Counted from the first letter of the stretch, positions 24,601-38,578 are shown. The stretch: DNA of 64,000 nt from Metopolophium dirhodum (GCF_019925205.1 NC_083564.1:28310447-28374446); one strand, 5' to 3'. The notes: generated by a model from the letters alone, not told the origin. Program-made: numbers and translations.

Positions 24601-27600
24601 GCCAAGGGCAGCCTATCTTACTGTATCCACATTTTACTGGTCTAAAAAAATAATATAAGCAAAATATAAACGTTTATCAAAAGCACAATTTATTTCCAAT
24701 GAATAAGAACAAAATATGCCTAACTGCTTACCGTTCTGCACAAAGCTGTTGTTCGTGATGTTGTAATGTGTTACGTGGGAATTCTTTGGCGCAAAACTGA
24801 CACTCTGATGGTAGTTCACTGACTGCTTTCTCAACAGCCAAGTTACGTGTGGCTGTGTTTTTCGCAATGTCCACACGACAATTGGGACATGTGGCCATTT
24901 CATCTCGTAAACGTGCATCAGCCAACAAATGAGCAAAGCATCCAGCGCACATTAAATGTCCATTTGTACACTGTGAACAAAGATAATATAGTTTGTACCC
25001 ACAACTCACGTCGCAGATTATTATATATCTAAATTCAAAAGTTTAAAACCAGAAACATGAATTAAAATTTTTAGTCTACTCGAATGATAGACAACTGCAC
25101 ATAAATCAAATGACATGGGACCGTATAAGTAGATTATATTTTGAGTGTTTATTTTTTTTTTTAAGTGAGAGTAATGTGAAAGGGTTAAAATGTTCACTAA
25201 TTACTAATGTAAGTTGCTTATACTTACTGACGACTAAAAAACTATAAAAAACTATAAACCTATTAGATAACCTAGTTAATAGGTCTATGTAAGATCGATT
25301 TTCAAAAGCCAATTCCTAATGATAGGCACCCCAATGGAGTGGCAAAATAAAGGGAACGACACTTGGGGATGTCCACAGCTTATCAACCTCCGAGTCTCGA
25401 GAGATTGAGTAGTTTCAAATTGCTAGTCAATTTTTAAATACTGTCGGGGGCTTGCGAGTAGCAGTTAGTTGACTATATGAAAGTTTTATTATCTTCGCGC
25501 TCTCATCGTATTGTCAAAAATATGTTGTACGGAAGGTAAAAGAACAGATCGTCGTGTAAGATATAATCGTCCAAATATCTAATATATCGGATACATAACA
25601 TATTAATATATTATATGTACTGTAAAATCTATATACCTATATATTATATTATCATTCATTATAGTTTATAAATACTAGTAGGTATTTATTGTACAATGAT
25701 AAAATATATTAAGTTTCGCATTCACGACTCCTCGTTAATTCAAAATTCTACAAACATATTGTAAGCAGGCGCACAGCCAGAATTTTTTAAAGTTTGATGT
25801 TTTAATTGAATACAACTTTTTGAGGAGTGTTCACACATTTAATATATTTTTGTATTATTCCAAAGAGGGGAGGGGGATGTTCTAACACACAAAGCTCCAC
25901 CCTCATCATTAATATTCAAACATCATTATTCATTAATATACTATATTACTATAAGTATGAAAGAACGCAGAAATAGCAGTTGAAAGCATTATTTTTGAAA
26001 TCCTAGTCCAAGGGCACAACAGTAATTGTAATTATTATAGTGAAAGTGTTCACGGAAAATATCCATTAAAAATGTTAAAATATAGGTACCGCATAACATT
26101 CGTTAAATAAATAAATAAACGGTATAATATAAATATGTAATAGGTGACATAGTGATAGTCTTCGAATGGTGTCAAAAAAAATTAAAAACGGATTAGCGAG
26201 CGACGTCTGTCACATTGGAATGCCGGAAAAAGTCACTGAAAAATTACAAAATTAAAGAAGGTACCTATTGTAAATTGTAATGTTAATACAATGATACGCC
26301 AAATAAGAAAATAAATAAGTAATAGTAATCTTACGAATATTTTGACATAAATATTATAATTATGATTAATGATAAAGAACAAATCCAAAAATATCTCTTC
26401 TCGTGTGTTTTGACCAACCATCTAATTCTTGTTAAAAAGTTCCGAATTTTTTTTTAGCGAGTCAGCGTTACAATACACAAAATTAATAATTAACAGTTCG
26501 GTTTTTAGTGACTTTTTCCGAATACCGCCACTGGCCAGTGCTCTCGACTTGGCAAGATTAAAAGTAGGGGACCTCTGTTTACTTTTAAAAGTCTTGTTAA
26601 ACGTTATTGAGCCGACGTGGCTATGCCCCCACACCCCTTAATACCACTTTATAAATCATATAAAAAATATTTATAAATAATCAATTCAAAAATACAAGTT
26701 AATATTATATTACATAGACGTATTATAATTTATAGATCCGCTGTAATGAAATAATCCATAGGACAAATTTACATTGGTATCTCGCGCATTTCGATAAAAA
26801 TTCAGAATGATGAAGCGTCCCGTGCGTTCCTTTCAAAAATAATAGTAGGCCAGCAGGGGTAAGCTAAAATGTCTGAAAAATTAGTTGGGGTACTCAGTCC
26901 CCCTGGGCTCCCCCTCCCCCCCCCCCAAAGTCGTGCATGAGACGGTCCGACACATCACTAGCGCGGGTAAACATAATTTCGCGATATTGTTTTTGGCCCA
27001 GTTTTTAAGGGGCCGTTGATGCTTATTGTGACTGTTATAGCGTTATACGGCTGTGCCATATATAATGAATAATGATTTTATTTTGTTCGGGTAATTAATG
27101 TTATATTTTATTAATTGGCAATTTTGAACACTCGCGATAATGTCAACGCGATGTGAAACAGATACCGGAAAGACCCAGCCGGCCAACGATGATATTGACG
27201 GCCCAAAAGTGTATTTTTATAATATAATATTAAATTGCACACGATTTGTAACAATCACATGCTGCCGGACTTTGTACCGCGGACGTTGCACCGCGATTTA
27301 TCTCGGGAACACGCGCGAAATTATTGACGAACACGCCGCTGCAAGGGCGTTTTGTTTGGATTGGGAAATGCCAAAAAAAGGCCGTCCCTCTGGTACCATA
27401 ATATAACTGTAATATCGTCATCGTGACGCGCAATAATACGGAAACGAACCGACGAAATTTCGAAATAATATTATAATATTATTTTATTGCAACAACCATC
27501 GGAGAAAGGCCATAAACGAGATTCGCGCGCGCATAATTTAATGTCGTTGACCCAAGGAATACAGCCGCGGCGGCGGCACGTCGGTCAGCTGGTACGACGA

Positions 27601-27613
27601 CGACGACAACAAC

Positions 27614-27651
<38 letters not shown>

Positions 27652-28050
27652 CAACGAGACGGTCTTTTAAAAATAGAACATGCGACCGTCCGGTTGTCGG
27701 GAGTCAGGACGGAGCGCAAAGCGTACGAAATCACCGATTCTCACCTGATAGATGGACGACCTGGGCAAGTCCAAGCACACGGCGCAGCACAGTATGCCTC
27801 CCAGCCTGTGCTCCAGCTTGTCCGAAGCGGAGTGCTGCTTGTCCGCGCCACCGCCGCCCCGGCCGAAAACTTCGCCTCCGCCGCCGCCTGATAGCTTGGC
27901 CTTTTTTGGGTTCGGTTCGCCGTCGTCTTTGGTGATGGACACGTTCTGCTGCTGTTGTTGCTGCTGGCCATCCATGGCCACCGTCATGTTTTCCGACTGG
28001 CCGCCCGTCTCTACTGCGGCCGTCTGGGCCGAACCTTCGCCGTCGGACAT
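21617..28050 (-). CDS. CYHR1: Cysteine/histidine-rich protein 1-like RING/TRAF zinc-finger protein
   Basis: Homologue of CYHR1 (ZTRAF1); its biochemical role is poorly known, though a RING-type ubiquitin-ligase function is often supposed. Minus-strand exons: 28050-27745, 24970-24732, 24641-24430, 24319-24159, 23009-22807, 21644-21617. Phases agree throughout, giving 382 residues. Exon 1 starts MSDGEGSAQTAAVETGG and has a seven-Gln run, KKAKLS, two glycine runs and then LEHRLGGILCCAVCLDLP, the first RING cysteines. Exon 2 completes the RING (GHLMCAGCFAHLLAD, ATCPNCRVDI) and adds the Cys/His region SECQFCAKEF. Exon 3 has KIGCPWRGPSHEASEHEKVC. Exons 4 and 5 are TRAF/MATH-like (PYRTEEFVHKLYYETARFSA; VVKGPFGDMKV). 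The last coding exon is only 28 bases and gives LIMFLVSK-stop, as in vertebrate CYHR1. A TTTTTCAG acceptor before 28073 suggests an untranslated first exon. An upstream in-frame ATG (28344) is less likely. Confidence 0.95.
23713..23757. repeat. TAG trinucleotide microsatellite
   Basis: An imperfect (TAG)n run with two CTAGTACTAG interruptions, in the intron between CYHR1 exons 4 and 5. Confidence 0.85.
24971..27744. other. CYHR1 intron 1 (2.8 kb)
   Basis: Large first coding intron. It is mostly AT-rich unique sequence. Around 26880-26930 there is a G-rich then C-rich pair (GGGGTACTCAGTCCCCC followed by a C run) resembling other C-tract transposon ends in the window. ORFs at 25106-25312 and 26233-26641 show no similarity to known proteins and no splice support, so they are left uncalled. 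An (AAT)n run lies at about 27611-27650. Confidence 0.7.
27611..27650. repeat. AAT/AAC trinucleotide microsatellite
   Basis: About 12 AAT units flanked by AAC units and by a GAC run, just inside the CYHR1 intron next to exon 1. Confidence 0.92.
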
Positions 28051-28698
28051 GGTCCGCTTTTCCCGACTGTTTTCTGAAAAACAACTCGGACGTGACGAAT
28101 TGAGTTTGAGCAGACCCAAAGGTTGTGTGTCAGAATAATGTCGTCTACTCGCTATTTTAAGATCACTAGGATAGGGTTGTACAAACGCGACACTCGCGCA
28201 CGGCTTCAAAGGCGAACTCGGAAACGATAAAAATAAATCGCAAGGCAAAGGATAAAAAAAATTGAATAATATAATGTTCGACTGGTGCGCGACGAGCCAA
28301 AGTGGTACGGGAAAAAGGAAAACGATATAAAAAAAAACCAACAACTGCGCCGTAATAATAAATACAACTTGTCCAGCGGAGTAGCGGACGGGCGGGCGGG
28401 CGGCTGAATCGCCTCAGCTGTTCGGTCGGCCTGCGCGCTTCAAGGACGACGAACATGCGCACGCGCGCGGACTTAATCTACGGCCCGCTATCGGCGATGC
28501 GGGCTGGTGAACGGGCGGTGCGCTTCCCTTGGGCGGTGACGGCGGCCCTCGTCCGGATGACGTGTACACGTAGTTACGACGCTACACTGCCGCCGCCGAG
28601 AGACCTAATGCGGCGGGACTATTGCGGGTATTGATTATTTGATTATCGCCGACGGCGACACGGCGTGCGCGTGCTCGTCGTCACTCGTCGTTGTCGCG

Positions 28699-28734
28699 GT
28701 GCACCATAGAGTAATATTACTCTATGCGGTGCAC
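28699..28734. repeat. Inverted repeat with TAATATTAC at its centre
   Basis: GTGCACC-ATAGAG and CTCTAT-GCGGTGCAC are reverse complements except for two extra bases in the right arm. The centre reads TAATATTAC (28712-28720). It could form a hairpin with a stem of about 13 base pairs. It sits about 650 bases upstream of the CYHR1 start. Its function is unknown. Confidence 0.8.
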
Positions 28735-31700
28735 GAAACGTCGTGGCACCCCAAGGACGGTATATTATTATTATTATTACTTTTTTCTCATAATAATATA
28801 CTTTCGCAATGTTGCGGGAAGTCCTCCTCCTCCTCGAACGTCGTGCGTAAACGCTCTCTCGACACGCAATTTGCGTTGTAATAATAACGGACCATAATTG
28901 TTTGTCTTACACTATATTTATTGTAATACATTTATACTTGCGCTTTGTAGTTTGTACTTTGTACTGTTAGTTCACTGGCAGTTCGAACAGTTTTATTCAT
29001 GGCCTCATGGGACAGTAAACATTTTTCAACCTGCCTACCCCTGAAATTCTGATACTGATATGAAGTTACACCCTAAAGAGTCATTCAGTGCGACAACTGC
29101 CCAGTGGGTAGTACCCACTTAACAACATTTTGTCTGGGACTTATTTTGTACCGAAAATTCTCAGTCGTGCTGTCACTTGCCACTGTATTAGGCTTTTAGC
29201 ATTGATTGAATGGATCAATGATATTATTGTCTTATAATATGTACTGTAGGGTATAGGCAGTAGCCAGTAGGTAGTGTTATCTATCTATCTTTCGGTCTTT
29301 TGGAAGTTTTGACTATTTGTTTGTGTGTGGTGATCGTAATGGAATAGATGGTTAGGTTTGGTAAGTGAGCCGAGTCAGACTTCGGAGCTTTGAAATGTTT
29401 TTTTCTTCAGTGAAAAATTGTCACCATTCCCTAACAACAATATTACCTTCCTGGGAGGGTAATATGCATGCCCGCTAGGATTTGGCGACATGGGAACTAC
29501 CTGTTTTGTTCCTGGACGGTCTAGGAAGGACTAAAGCATAACATAGGCGTGCCAGATGCATGTTTTAAGACCATCCCATACTCTGCTTATTAGGATCAAA
29601 ATGGGCACTTCCAATTAAATTTAATATTGCTTCCTAATAGCTGCACTAGTCCATAGGTGAAACTAGTGAAGGGGGAGGGTCTTAGCCCTCACAAATGAAA
29701 AATATTGAACCTCAGAATTTCGTGTTTGGTACTTATAGCCCCCCCTACCAATCTCAAAAGAAGTTTCATATGCCATATAGCATATATAGATATCCTAAAC
29801 TCTATAAGAATTATAAATTGTCTTGTAAAAAACCCTAATAAACAAGGCAGAGAAAACTATCTATCTCTTTTAAACATTTTAAATTTTTAATAACGCCAAT
29901 TAGAAAAAATTACAAAAAATATAAATATTAAGCTCTAGCATTCCACAGTTAATTTATCATTAAATCATTATTCTTTTTTAATGGTTACTCGCCTACTCGA
30001 TAACTATTATATTTATATTTTAATTTAATTAATATATACATTATACATTTATACAGGTGATCTACGAAGTATATTTATGCAACAATATTAAACTACATTT
30101 TCTCCAATAATAATGAATTTATTCAAATTCTTATTTATATAGAATTTTTAAGAACACTTAAGGACAATATATAACAAATACTAAGTGTCTTTACCATTTA
30201 ACTATTTACATAATTGTACAGCGCGATACCGTTTTTTTTTTTCAGATAAGTATCTTATATTAATAAGTAGGGCTCGGAACTTGATGCACTTAAATGTACA
30301 AAATATGTACCTATGCATTTGTGCGCTTAAAAAAACTAAAAAGTACAAATATGCTTTAAAAATATGCACTTATTTTTTTAATGCTACATTTTCATAAATA
30401 CAAATATTTTACTAAACTATATACATAACAACAGAACAAATATTTTACTACCCAACTAAACATTATTGCTAGGTATAAAATATAAATATATATAAGATAC
30501 AATAAAACAAATAAATAGCTTGAAAAATGTTCTCGAAATAAAATTAATTTTCTTTTAAAATATTTTCATTAAATTATACCTATATCTGTAAAACATTATA
30601 AAAATTTAAAAAACTTTAGGATTTTGAGAATCACGATAAAGATATTAAGATGACTGAACAGTTTCATCAGATTTCAAGCGAGTAAATTTTGAGTCTATAG
30701 CTCTATGCAACAATGACCATGGTCCATGATATAGGGTTTGGTCGGTTCGGAATTCGAATGATATGGGGGTATATTATATTATATCTTGATTAGACAATAG
30801 TATTGTAGTAATTAATAACAATGTCTATCAACATTTTAGAATTCGTAAAAATGTTCCATATACAGTATAATAAATATTACATCCAATTTTACACCTATGA
30901 TCTACCTTGTATTTCTGTAAAACAATTTTTAAGGACCATAATATTATCCTTACTCCTTATTAAGTCGACATTAAATAATTACTTACCTATAGACTTATGG
31001 TATAATTTATTTATAATCTTATAAAAATAAATTGAATATAAAAGTCAATATAGCAAAAAGACTAAATTTATAATTGAAGTTAATAATTTAGATAATAATT
31101 AATTTTAGGGGCCCCGTCAAAAAATTAGAGCCGGGCCCCAAAATTCCTAAGTTTGGCTCTGCTCTTTAGTATTTAATATTTATATATTTTAATAACTCGT
31201 TTGACATTTAAATGTTGATTTAGAAAACCAAATACCGGAAACAACAATTTTCGAAAAAATCTTTTGCTTAAGATTTTAAGTGTTGTTCTCCTTTGAATTT
31301 TGTACTACTGCACATGTATGATTGTATGAATGCATGATGCTTGACACGACCATATCGTTCTATGTAGGTACCAAACTTGTACCAAAATTCAGAATTTTAA
31401 TGAACTCATTATTAAAGGAAATAATTATGGTGAGCAGGTCATTGAGTGATTCCCAATTTACTGCGTATACGTTATATAGCCTCTATTTTTTTTGTTTTGA
31501 CATTGAAATATTTCTAACACTGTTTTATTCAATCTTCAAATATTAAATATAAAACATTATAATAGTATAGTGATGATATAATAACTATAAGTAGGTAATA
31601 TAATTTAGTCAATGTTTGGCCTTAAGATATTTAAATTGGTCGATCTAAAGTCTGAATGTATAAACTAACAAAACGTAAATAAATAGTATAAAATATCTAT

Positions 31701-34700
31701 TGTTTATTAATATTATATTTTATAGTAGTAGATAGTAGTGTATATGTAAAGTACACATGGGTTCAGTCAACCGCCGGTAATTAGTACTTTTACCAATAAA
31801 ATAAACATATTGTGGTCTAATGTACAAACTACAAACAAACAACATACCACGTGTGCGGTGTGCCTGTAAAATTGAGATATGTTATAAATTATATTATTAT
31901 GTTACATATTTACATAGGTAATTATGTATTTAGTTTTATGTAAATTATATATACATGCTGTGTCGACGTTACAAGATTTGTTTACATATTCGTGATTCGT
32001 CATATCAGTGACCCATGTATAGCCCATGTACAGCATATTAAAATATTATTATGCTTTATACTCCGTAAACAGAAAGCCAAAGGGCATAAACGTTTTCGGC
32101 CAAAATTGTACTTTTTTATTTACTCTTACTTCCGAATTTCCGATTCACTTTTCAACCAAACCAAAATAATTATATATTTATATTTAATATTTACTTTATA
32201 TACCTAGTTTGACAGTTTGTGTTAAACATAGGTACTGAAAATGTTTTAAAAATATAAATTGTACCTATAAATATAACATAATATATTATTCGTCATTAGT
32301 TATTTGAGCTCTGCATTTTTATAAACATTGTTTATAAATTAATATTTCATATACCTACGCTCATATTATATGAATGTGACAATGCATATCAAAAAATATA
32401 TATGTGATTTAAATTTATATAGGTATCAACAAAAATATTTGGCTTACATTTTGGTGTAACTATGTGAAACTAATTTACCTATAGTAAAACCATACCTAAA
32501 AATACAATTCAAATATTTTAGTGTAGGTACGTATTTACAATTTATATAATAAAGAATAAAGCATATTTTAAATTTTAATAGTCACAAAACTATATTTAAA
32601 AAAAAATATTTAATTACATTTTTTAACACTTATTATTTTTATCATTATCATCATTAATAAGTTTTACTTTTTAAATGAAAAATTCAATTTTTAATATACC
32701 ATATTATATTCTAAAGCAAAATATTTTTTAAGAATTTTGATACATATAGGTACCTAAAAATCTAATTTTGATTGAGTACCTTGTATATACCTATACGGCT
32801 ATATGGCTATACCTTTAGCTAGTTATTTAGTTTTAAAGTTTAGGTAATCGGAGAATATGCAGTAAACCAACATTGTGCAACCCAGGGCTAATTCTAAGGA
32901 TTTTTATCAACTGCGCATTTTTTTTAAATAAGCCTATAAAAATAGAACTATAATAATCTCAAAATATGATATCAAGTTATGGTTAAAAATGATAACATTT
33001 TTAGCTTTAAGGTGTAACAATTTAAAATTTAACCTATTACGATAGCGACAGGTCTAATAGTAGGTACTAACAAAATATTCATCAATATCTATGCGGTCTT
33101 GCAAAAAATTAGCCAAAGTTCTACTATTTCATGACATATGGCACTTACAGATCTATTTTCAGTTACATACATATGATGCCTATGTTTTCGTTTTTTTGAA
33201 AATCAATTAATTTTTTATCTTTTAGAGCTTTTCCATCAGTACCTTTAAGTTCATCATTGAGTACATCTGAATCGCTAACTAGAAAGGGGAAAAGTCCATT
33301 AAGCACTCGTAAATACATCGTTTACTGCAGAAAGGAGTCAAATCCTACTATCCAAACGCGAAATATAGTGTTTGGAAATTTCAGTTTACTACAGAAAAGA
33401 GACATGTTATGATTTCGTTTTTATTGTCTCTCCTGAAAAGTTATAAAAAATGGACCTATCCCCTTTTTGCAATTATATCTACCCAACCACCAACTAAATT
33501 AATTAAACTCAATGATTTAATTTTGTTTACAACTGACTCAGTATGTTTAACAAGATTTCTTTATCGGTATTCGGTATTACGTATTACGTATATTAGAAAA
33601 CCCTAACTCCAAAGAGCCTACGATTTCTAATAATAAACATAGTTTAGTAATTTCATTGATTTATAATCAATGGTAGGTACTTAGTTTACATGTTTAAATT
33701 ATAATTATTAATCGTTAATGTACTACCTAACTACTAAGTATAGGTAGGTATATATAAAATGATTTTCTTATTGCAAATAATTTCTTAGAAACTACAGATC
33801 TACTATTTTGCTTGTCTTATCATATTAATATAACAATAAATTAACTTAAATCAATTACGCAAAAATTGATTATCAAATGTGCATTTAGCTATTCCAAATA
33901 CGCAAAATTAGCCCAACTGCACTTTAGAATAAGCCCTGGTGCAACCTGTGTTGGTTATAGTAGTTAAACACTTATATATAAGTGATATATTATCTAACCC
34001 TGTTCCACCAATCGAAACTTAAAAAACTTCTAATAAATAACATTTTTAACTAATGAACAATATTATTATTTTATAATGGTTAATCAGAAATCATACCAGC
34101 TGTTTACTACCTATACCTATGGTTTGCTATTGTTTAATGCATTAGGCATTCATAACAACCAACGCTGTTTTTTTTTTAAATTAAAGCATGATATTGTCAG
34201 AACTACAACAAATTCATGAAATACTTGGTCTTTATAGACTTTTCGGATAAAATATGATAATACACTGCAGTATAGCTACAGATTATGATCTTTCATTTAG
34301 TCTGTATCCTGTGGTTTAGCTAGCCAGGTTAGGTATATAGGTATATAGGTATATAATATTACCTGTATGTTGAATATACCTATATAATATTATATACACC
34401 ACACACTCCATTGTGTGTATAAATCACGTACTTATGAGCTAGAGATAATACATTTTGTTCACCCGATAACAACCTAAACCTAATACTTTTAAGTGGTTTG
34501 CTGTGTAAGATGTTAGATAGTCTTATGATAGTTATATATAGGTATGTCACATGCGTGCCTATACGCATATCGACATAGGCGCCCAGCTATACCATGGCAT
34601 CACGAGCATATTGTATAAAATATCTATACGACTATAGGTACATGAATAAACATGATATATTTTATGCTGATCAAATATTATTTATTTATTTATTTATTTT

Positions 34701-35144
34701 ATTTATTTATTCATTAATACGGATATATCAGAATATCCGATATATATCAGACCAATTAATATTATATACTATATAGGTATGGATTATATCAAAAAACGCA
34801 ATTTAAAATTATTACTTCGGTATGGGTTTAAAACCGTTACTACCAATATTGGTACTTACTAAATATGTGAAGAAGTCTATAATGGTGAGGAAATTGGTCT
34901 GTTTCATCTTCATATAAATCAACATTCTTTCGTATAAAATATAAATCATTCAACGATCGTTAATTGTATAAAAAAAGGTGAACTAAATATTAGTCTATAA
35001 TATGACTATACATAGTAGGAGTTTATCTGGACCATATGAGTTGTGCTTGACCCTGAAACGAAAACAAATACAATTAATACGGTCTGTTAATTCTCGTTTA
35101 ATTTTCTAGTCGAGAAACCTAGAAAGTTTTATTATACTATTATG

Positions 35145-36125
35145 CAGTGGCGTATATAGGGGGGGGGGTAGGAGTTCAACCCCCCCCCCCCTGAATTTTT
35201 TTGTTGGTACGGCACTCATACGAATTTATTTAATCAATGTATTAACTAAAACCCAACAGTGCAACACGGGATAAACAAAAATGAAAAATGCAAATGAGGC
35301 GTATAAATAAAAATAGTTGCGGCTCACTTAATTTATATGATATAGGTATTACTAGGTAATTAAGATAATAACGGATCGTCGTCAATGAAATTATTTCTGC
35401 ATTACAAAAGTTGATTCAAAATCTCCTCAACAAATTTAAACCTAGTTATAATGATTTTGAAAAATGTACCTATAGACTTTTATAAACATATTTTACCCAG
35501 TTGCAATACATTTGAATCAAATTAAAAGTATGGAGATAGAAATATGGAAAAAAGTTCCTTAGAATAAGTGTCTAAAGTCTGCTATCGATACTTTCAATAA
35601 AGATAATACCCATGACATTTTAAACAAATATTTGTGTAATTATTATGTACGCCATGATCAAATTTTCAAGATAGCGTCAAAAATTAACTATTAATATAAT
35701 ATAGCCTCAATAAAGTTTTTAAATGTCGTAAAATACACGTTATTTAAAATACATTGTAAGAATATAGTATTATTAATAAGTAGGTAATAACTATAGTCTT
35801 TGACTACATAATATATTTAATACATTCAAATTGGGTAAGCATGCAATTCACGATAAGTTTTTGTTCTCAAATTATTTATAACAAAACCTATATTTTAGCT
35901 TTTAAAGAGTGTGTCGTAGTCCGTATAGACAAGCCATTTTGGTAAACGTATTTTGGTGTAGACAATGGGAGGACGTGAGAGTCAGATCCCCACATTGGCT
36001 TTTTATTACCTTAGTAAAAAGTTTTGAAAGGGTGGGGGATTTTCCAATTTTCCCTTCACATTTAGATATGTAGTTTTCTTTTTTTGACCCCCCCCCCCCC
36101 CTTAGAAATCATGTCTACACCACTG
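35145..36125. mobile_element. Candidate DNA transposon with CAGTGG inverted ends and poly-G/C
   Basis: Left end CAGTGGCGTATATAGGGGGG. The right end, read on the minus strand, is CAGTGGTGTAGACATG followed soon by a G run. CAGTGG(C/T)GTA ends are common on hAT-like elements. No transposase can be read inside and no clear target duplication was found. Pieces with similar G-run/C-run ends followed by TGAATTTTTTT occur near 44220-44270, and one with a CAGTGGCGTAACCAGGGGAG end at 52065. Confidence 0.5.
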
Positions 36126-36479
36126 AAACATACCTATGTATAACAATATACATCGTAATTTCATTATTTAACAAGTACAAAAGTAAATTTCCACACCATC
36201 TTTGCTCAAAAACGACAACATTGGAATATTGAAGTCCGTTTAAATGCAAGAGGTATTATAAGTACACATATAGTATGTTTTTTATTGTGGTATCCCCGTT
36301 AAGGCCTAATCCACACTTACAAATCAAGAGTCAATTATTTATCCACATTTTCACCACAAAGTATTAACTGTTAATGAGCAATGGACAATGGTGGATATTA
36401 TTTGATTTAAATATTTTTGGAAAAATTCTAAATAGCCAAATTAGGAAATCTGATTATAAGAACCATTTTGATGTTAAAA

Positions 36480-36740
36480 ACATTGAACAGTATCTTGTTT
36501 GATGGGAAAATGAATCTAGTTAGTGCATTCAGGAGGTCAAAATTTAAAATTTCCAATAGTTTTCAAAAGTGCTGGGAAAAACAACATAAAAATGATCGTT
36601 GCGATTTTGTTGTAATTTAAAAATGAATAACTGTAGGTACATAAAAATTTCACTGAAAGTTTATATTTTCATTTTCTATGCACCATAAAATGTTGAAATA
36701 TTGTCAGTTATCAATTTTTTTAGGTTTTTTTTAGGTTTTT
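36480..36740 (-). repeat. Dispersed aphid repeat, reverse-oriented internal fragment (copy E)
   Basis: AATGAATCTAGTTAGTGCAT...CAGGAGGTCAAAATTT is the reverse complement of a diverged block at about 17330-17375 in copy B. The following TATTTTCATTTTCTATGCACCATAAAATGTTG matches the TTTATGGTGTATAGAAAATGC block at about 17152-17175 on the opposite strand. The head and tail of the element are absent. Confidence 0.65.
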
Positions 36741-38578
36741 TTAAGTAAAGGAAAAACAATTAAATTAATTTATAACATTACTTCAAAGTTTGAACACTTG
36801 ATATTAAATCTAAAATTCAAAAAAGTCAAAACTTATTGGATACATTTAAAAAAATAAAATGAACTGTCATAATATTATTATGGTAAAATAAACAAATTAA
36901 TTCTTTCGATTTAACATTTATGTAGTGTATACAAAACAATATACTATTCTCCTTATAAGTCAACATAATATAATATACATTTAATATATGTGGGTATTTA
37001 TACGTATATCGAGTGTATCATAGTTAATTTGTCTTTTAAAGTAAATTCCACCAATGTACTTAAACATTATAAATATGTAAACAATATACACATTATATAA
37101 TATTATTATCATTATGTCAGTGGCGCACTGGCGCTGAAGTCCATGTTTAAAAGGTCGGGCCATGGGCATTAGGTTCATGCAGTCTCAGATGTGTATTTAA
37201 GGGAGGAGCACAAGCTTAATATACTAAATACTTGTTTATGAGCAGAAGTACTAATCCACAATTTGTTGTATCTATGTGTTATAATTTATTAATTGTTATT
37301 AAATCAAAAAAAAGCATATTTCTGCCAAGTTTGATATTTTATAACATTTCATCAAGATATAGGATACACCTAAGGTCAAATCATTTTGACAGGGTGCACC
37401 AGTAAGGAAATAATGCTGCATCGGGAATTGATCTTCCATAATAAATAATACCTAGGTGGCTAGGTATATAATATTTTCATTAATATTTAGTACTCATTTA
37501 AATGTATTATTCAATAGGAATCCTTAAATAGGGCCCAGACCTCATCACTGGCTGAAAGCACAAACTATTGTGGAACAGTTATCAATTTTATAAAAGTAAA
37601 TTCTAACGGATTACTACCACTATACGTCTATAACCATGGTCTATACTAAATAAAATATAAACACCATTGAAAATTACTGTAACAAAATAAAATAATATAT
37701 ATATTTAGGTATTATAAATACACCGGGCAATAATAAATGATTGAATAATAAAACAATTATTGTTATAAAAACCAATTGATGATAATATTATAATAATTAT
37801 CAATACAGCTTTAAGTTTTACAATATAATGTACCACAGGCAATGTCACAAAATTAATTAAATAAAAACTACGTGGATTTAAAATTGTTTAAAAAAATACA
37901 ATACATCTCTCACTCGTTTTCACACCCACTATTTTTATTTACATAGAAAAATACGCGTAACATAAATAGCGGGTATTTCAAAATCGGAACGTCTATAAAT
38001 AAAATCTAAGTTATATATTTATTATATTTATGTATAAAAAAGGTATATATTCAGTGCGTTTAACAATAATAAAGTAATTTTATCTTTTTATTTTAAACAC
38101 GTTGAGCTCAATATTGCAATTAAATAGTATACCTTATATATTAGTTCCATATTTTGAAAATCATTGGTAATAAATTATTATTTCTAATAATAATTGCTAA
38201 TGATACGTATTATGAAGTAGCTTCTTTTTATGTATCTATCAAAAGTACTAAGATATTTTAAACGGTCTGCAAAAATACAAAATATTTTAACTATTGTTGA
38301 AAAATTTATAGTTTTCTTCACATCTCTATACACACTAGTAATTTGTGTTTGTAATTAAATAACTTTATTACTATTATAAGTTATAATAGTAAGTATTTAT
38401 TATAATTATTGTTAAAGCCCAAATTCATTTTTCCAAGCTCTTTTTCTTAATTTATTTACACTTTAAATAAGAAGATGCTCAAACATAACATTACTGGAAA
38501 TTGGAAACAATTATAAAAAAATATAACTTTGTTATTGTTAATCGTTTGGTAATTGATTAGAAGAGTCCTTTAATTTTG

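Larger units (their letters stand above)
27480..28880. promoter_or_regulatory. GC-rich, CpG-dense block around the CYHR1 5' end
   Basis: In a region that is otherwise strongly AT-rich, this 1.4 kb has dense CG dinucleotides (for example GGCGGGCGGGCGG near 28391 and GGCGGTGACGGCGG near 28530). It covers CYHR1 coding exon 1 and the sequence upstream. It is the likely promoter and untranslated first exon of CYHR1. ORFs on either strand here mirror the GC bias and are not convincing genes. Confidence 0.6.
28881..38578. other. Gene-poor, repeat-rich stretch between CYHR1 and epsin
   Basis: Nearly 10 kb with no convincing gene on either strand. It contains transposon-end-like pieces: TAGGGCTCGGAACTTGATG at about 30269, GGGGCCCCGTC...GCCGGGCCCC at about 31109-31140, and CAGTGGCGCACTGGCGC at 37118. 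A segment at 33228-33410 stays open for about 60 codons after a TTTTAG (AFPSVPLSSSLSTSESL...) but matches nothing I know and has no start codon. The short ORFs at 30821, 31322, 31992, 33409 and 34594 look like AT-rich chance frames. Confidence 0.65.

Noticed and set aside
24634..24936. 100-codon minus-strand ORF overlapping the CYHR1 RING exon
   Set aside because: It is the RING exon read in a wrong frame and runs into the intron.
27667..28344. Minus-strand ORF of 225 codons extending CYHR1 upstream
   Set aside because: The extra N-terminal ~98 residues are hydrophobic and unlike CYHR1. A strong TTTTTCAG acceptor lies just before MSDGEG, so the upstream part is probably intron or untranslated.
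37118..37560. Possible transposon between CAGTGGCGCACTGGCGC and a right end near CCAGTGATGAGG
   Set aside because: The two ends match too weakly and no target duplication was seen; only noted in the regional description.
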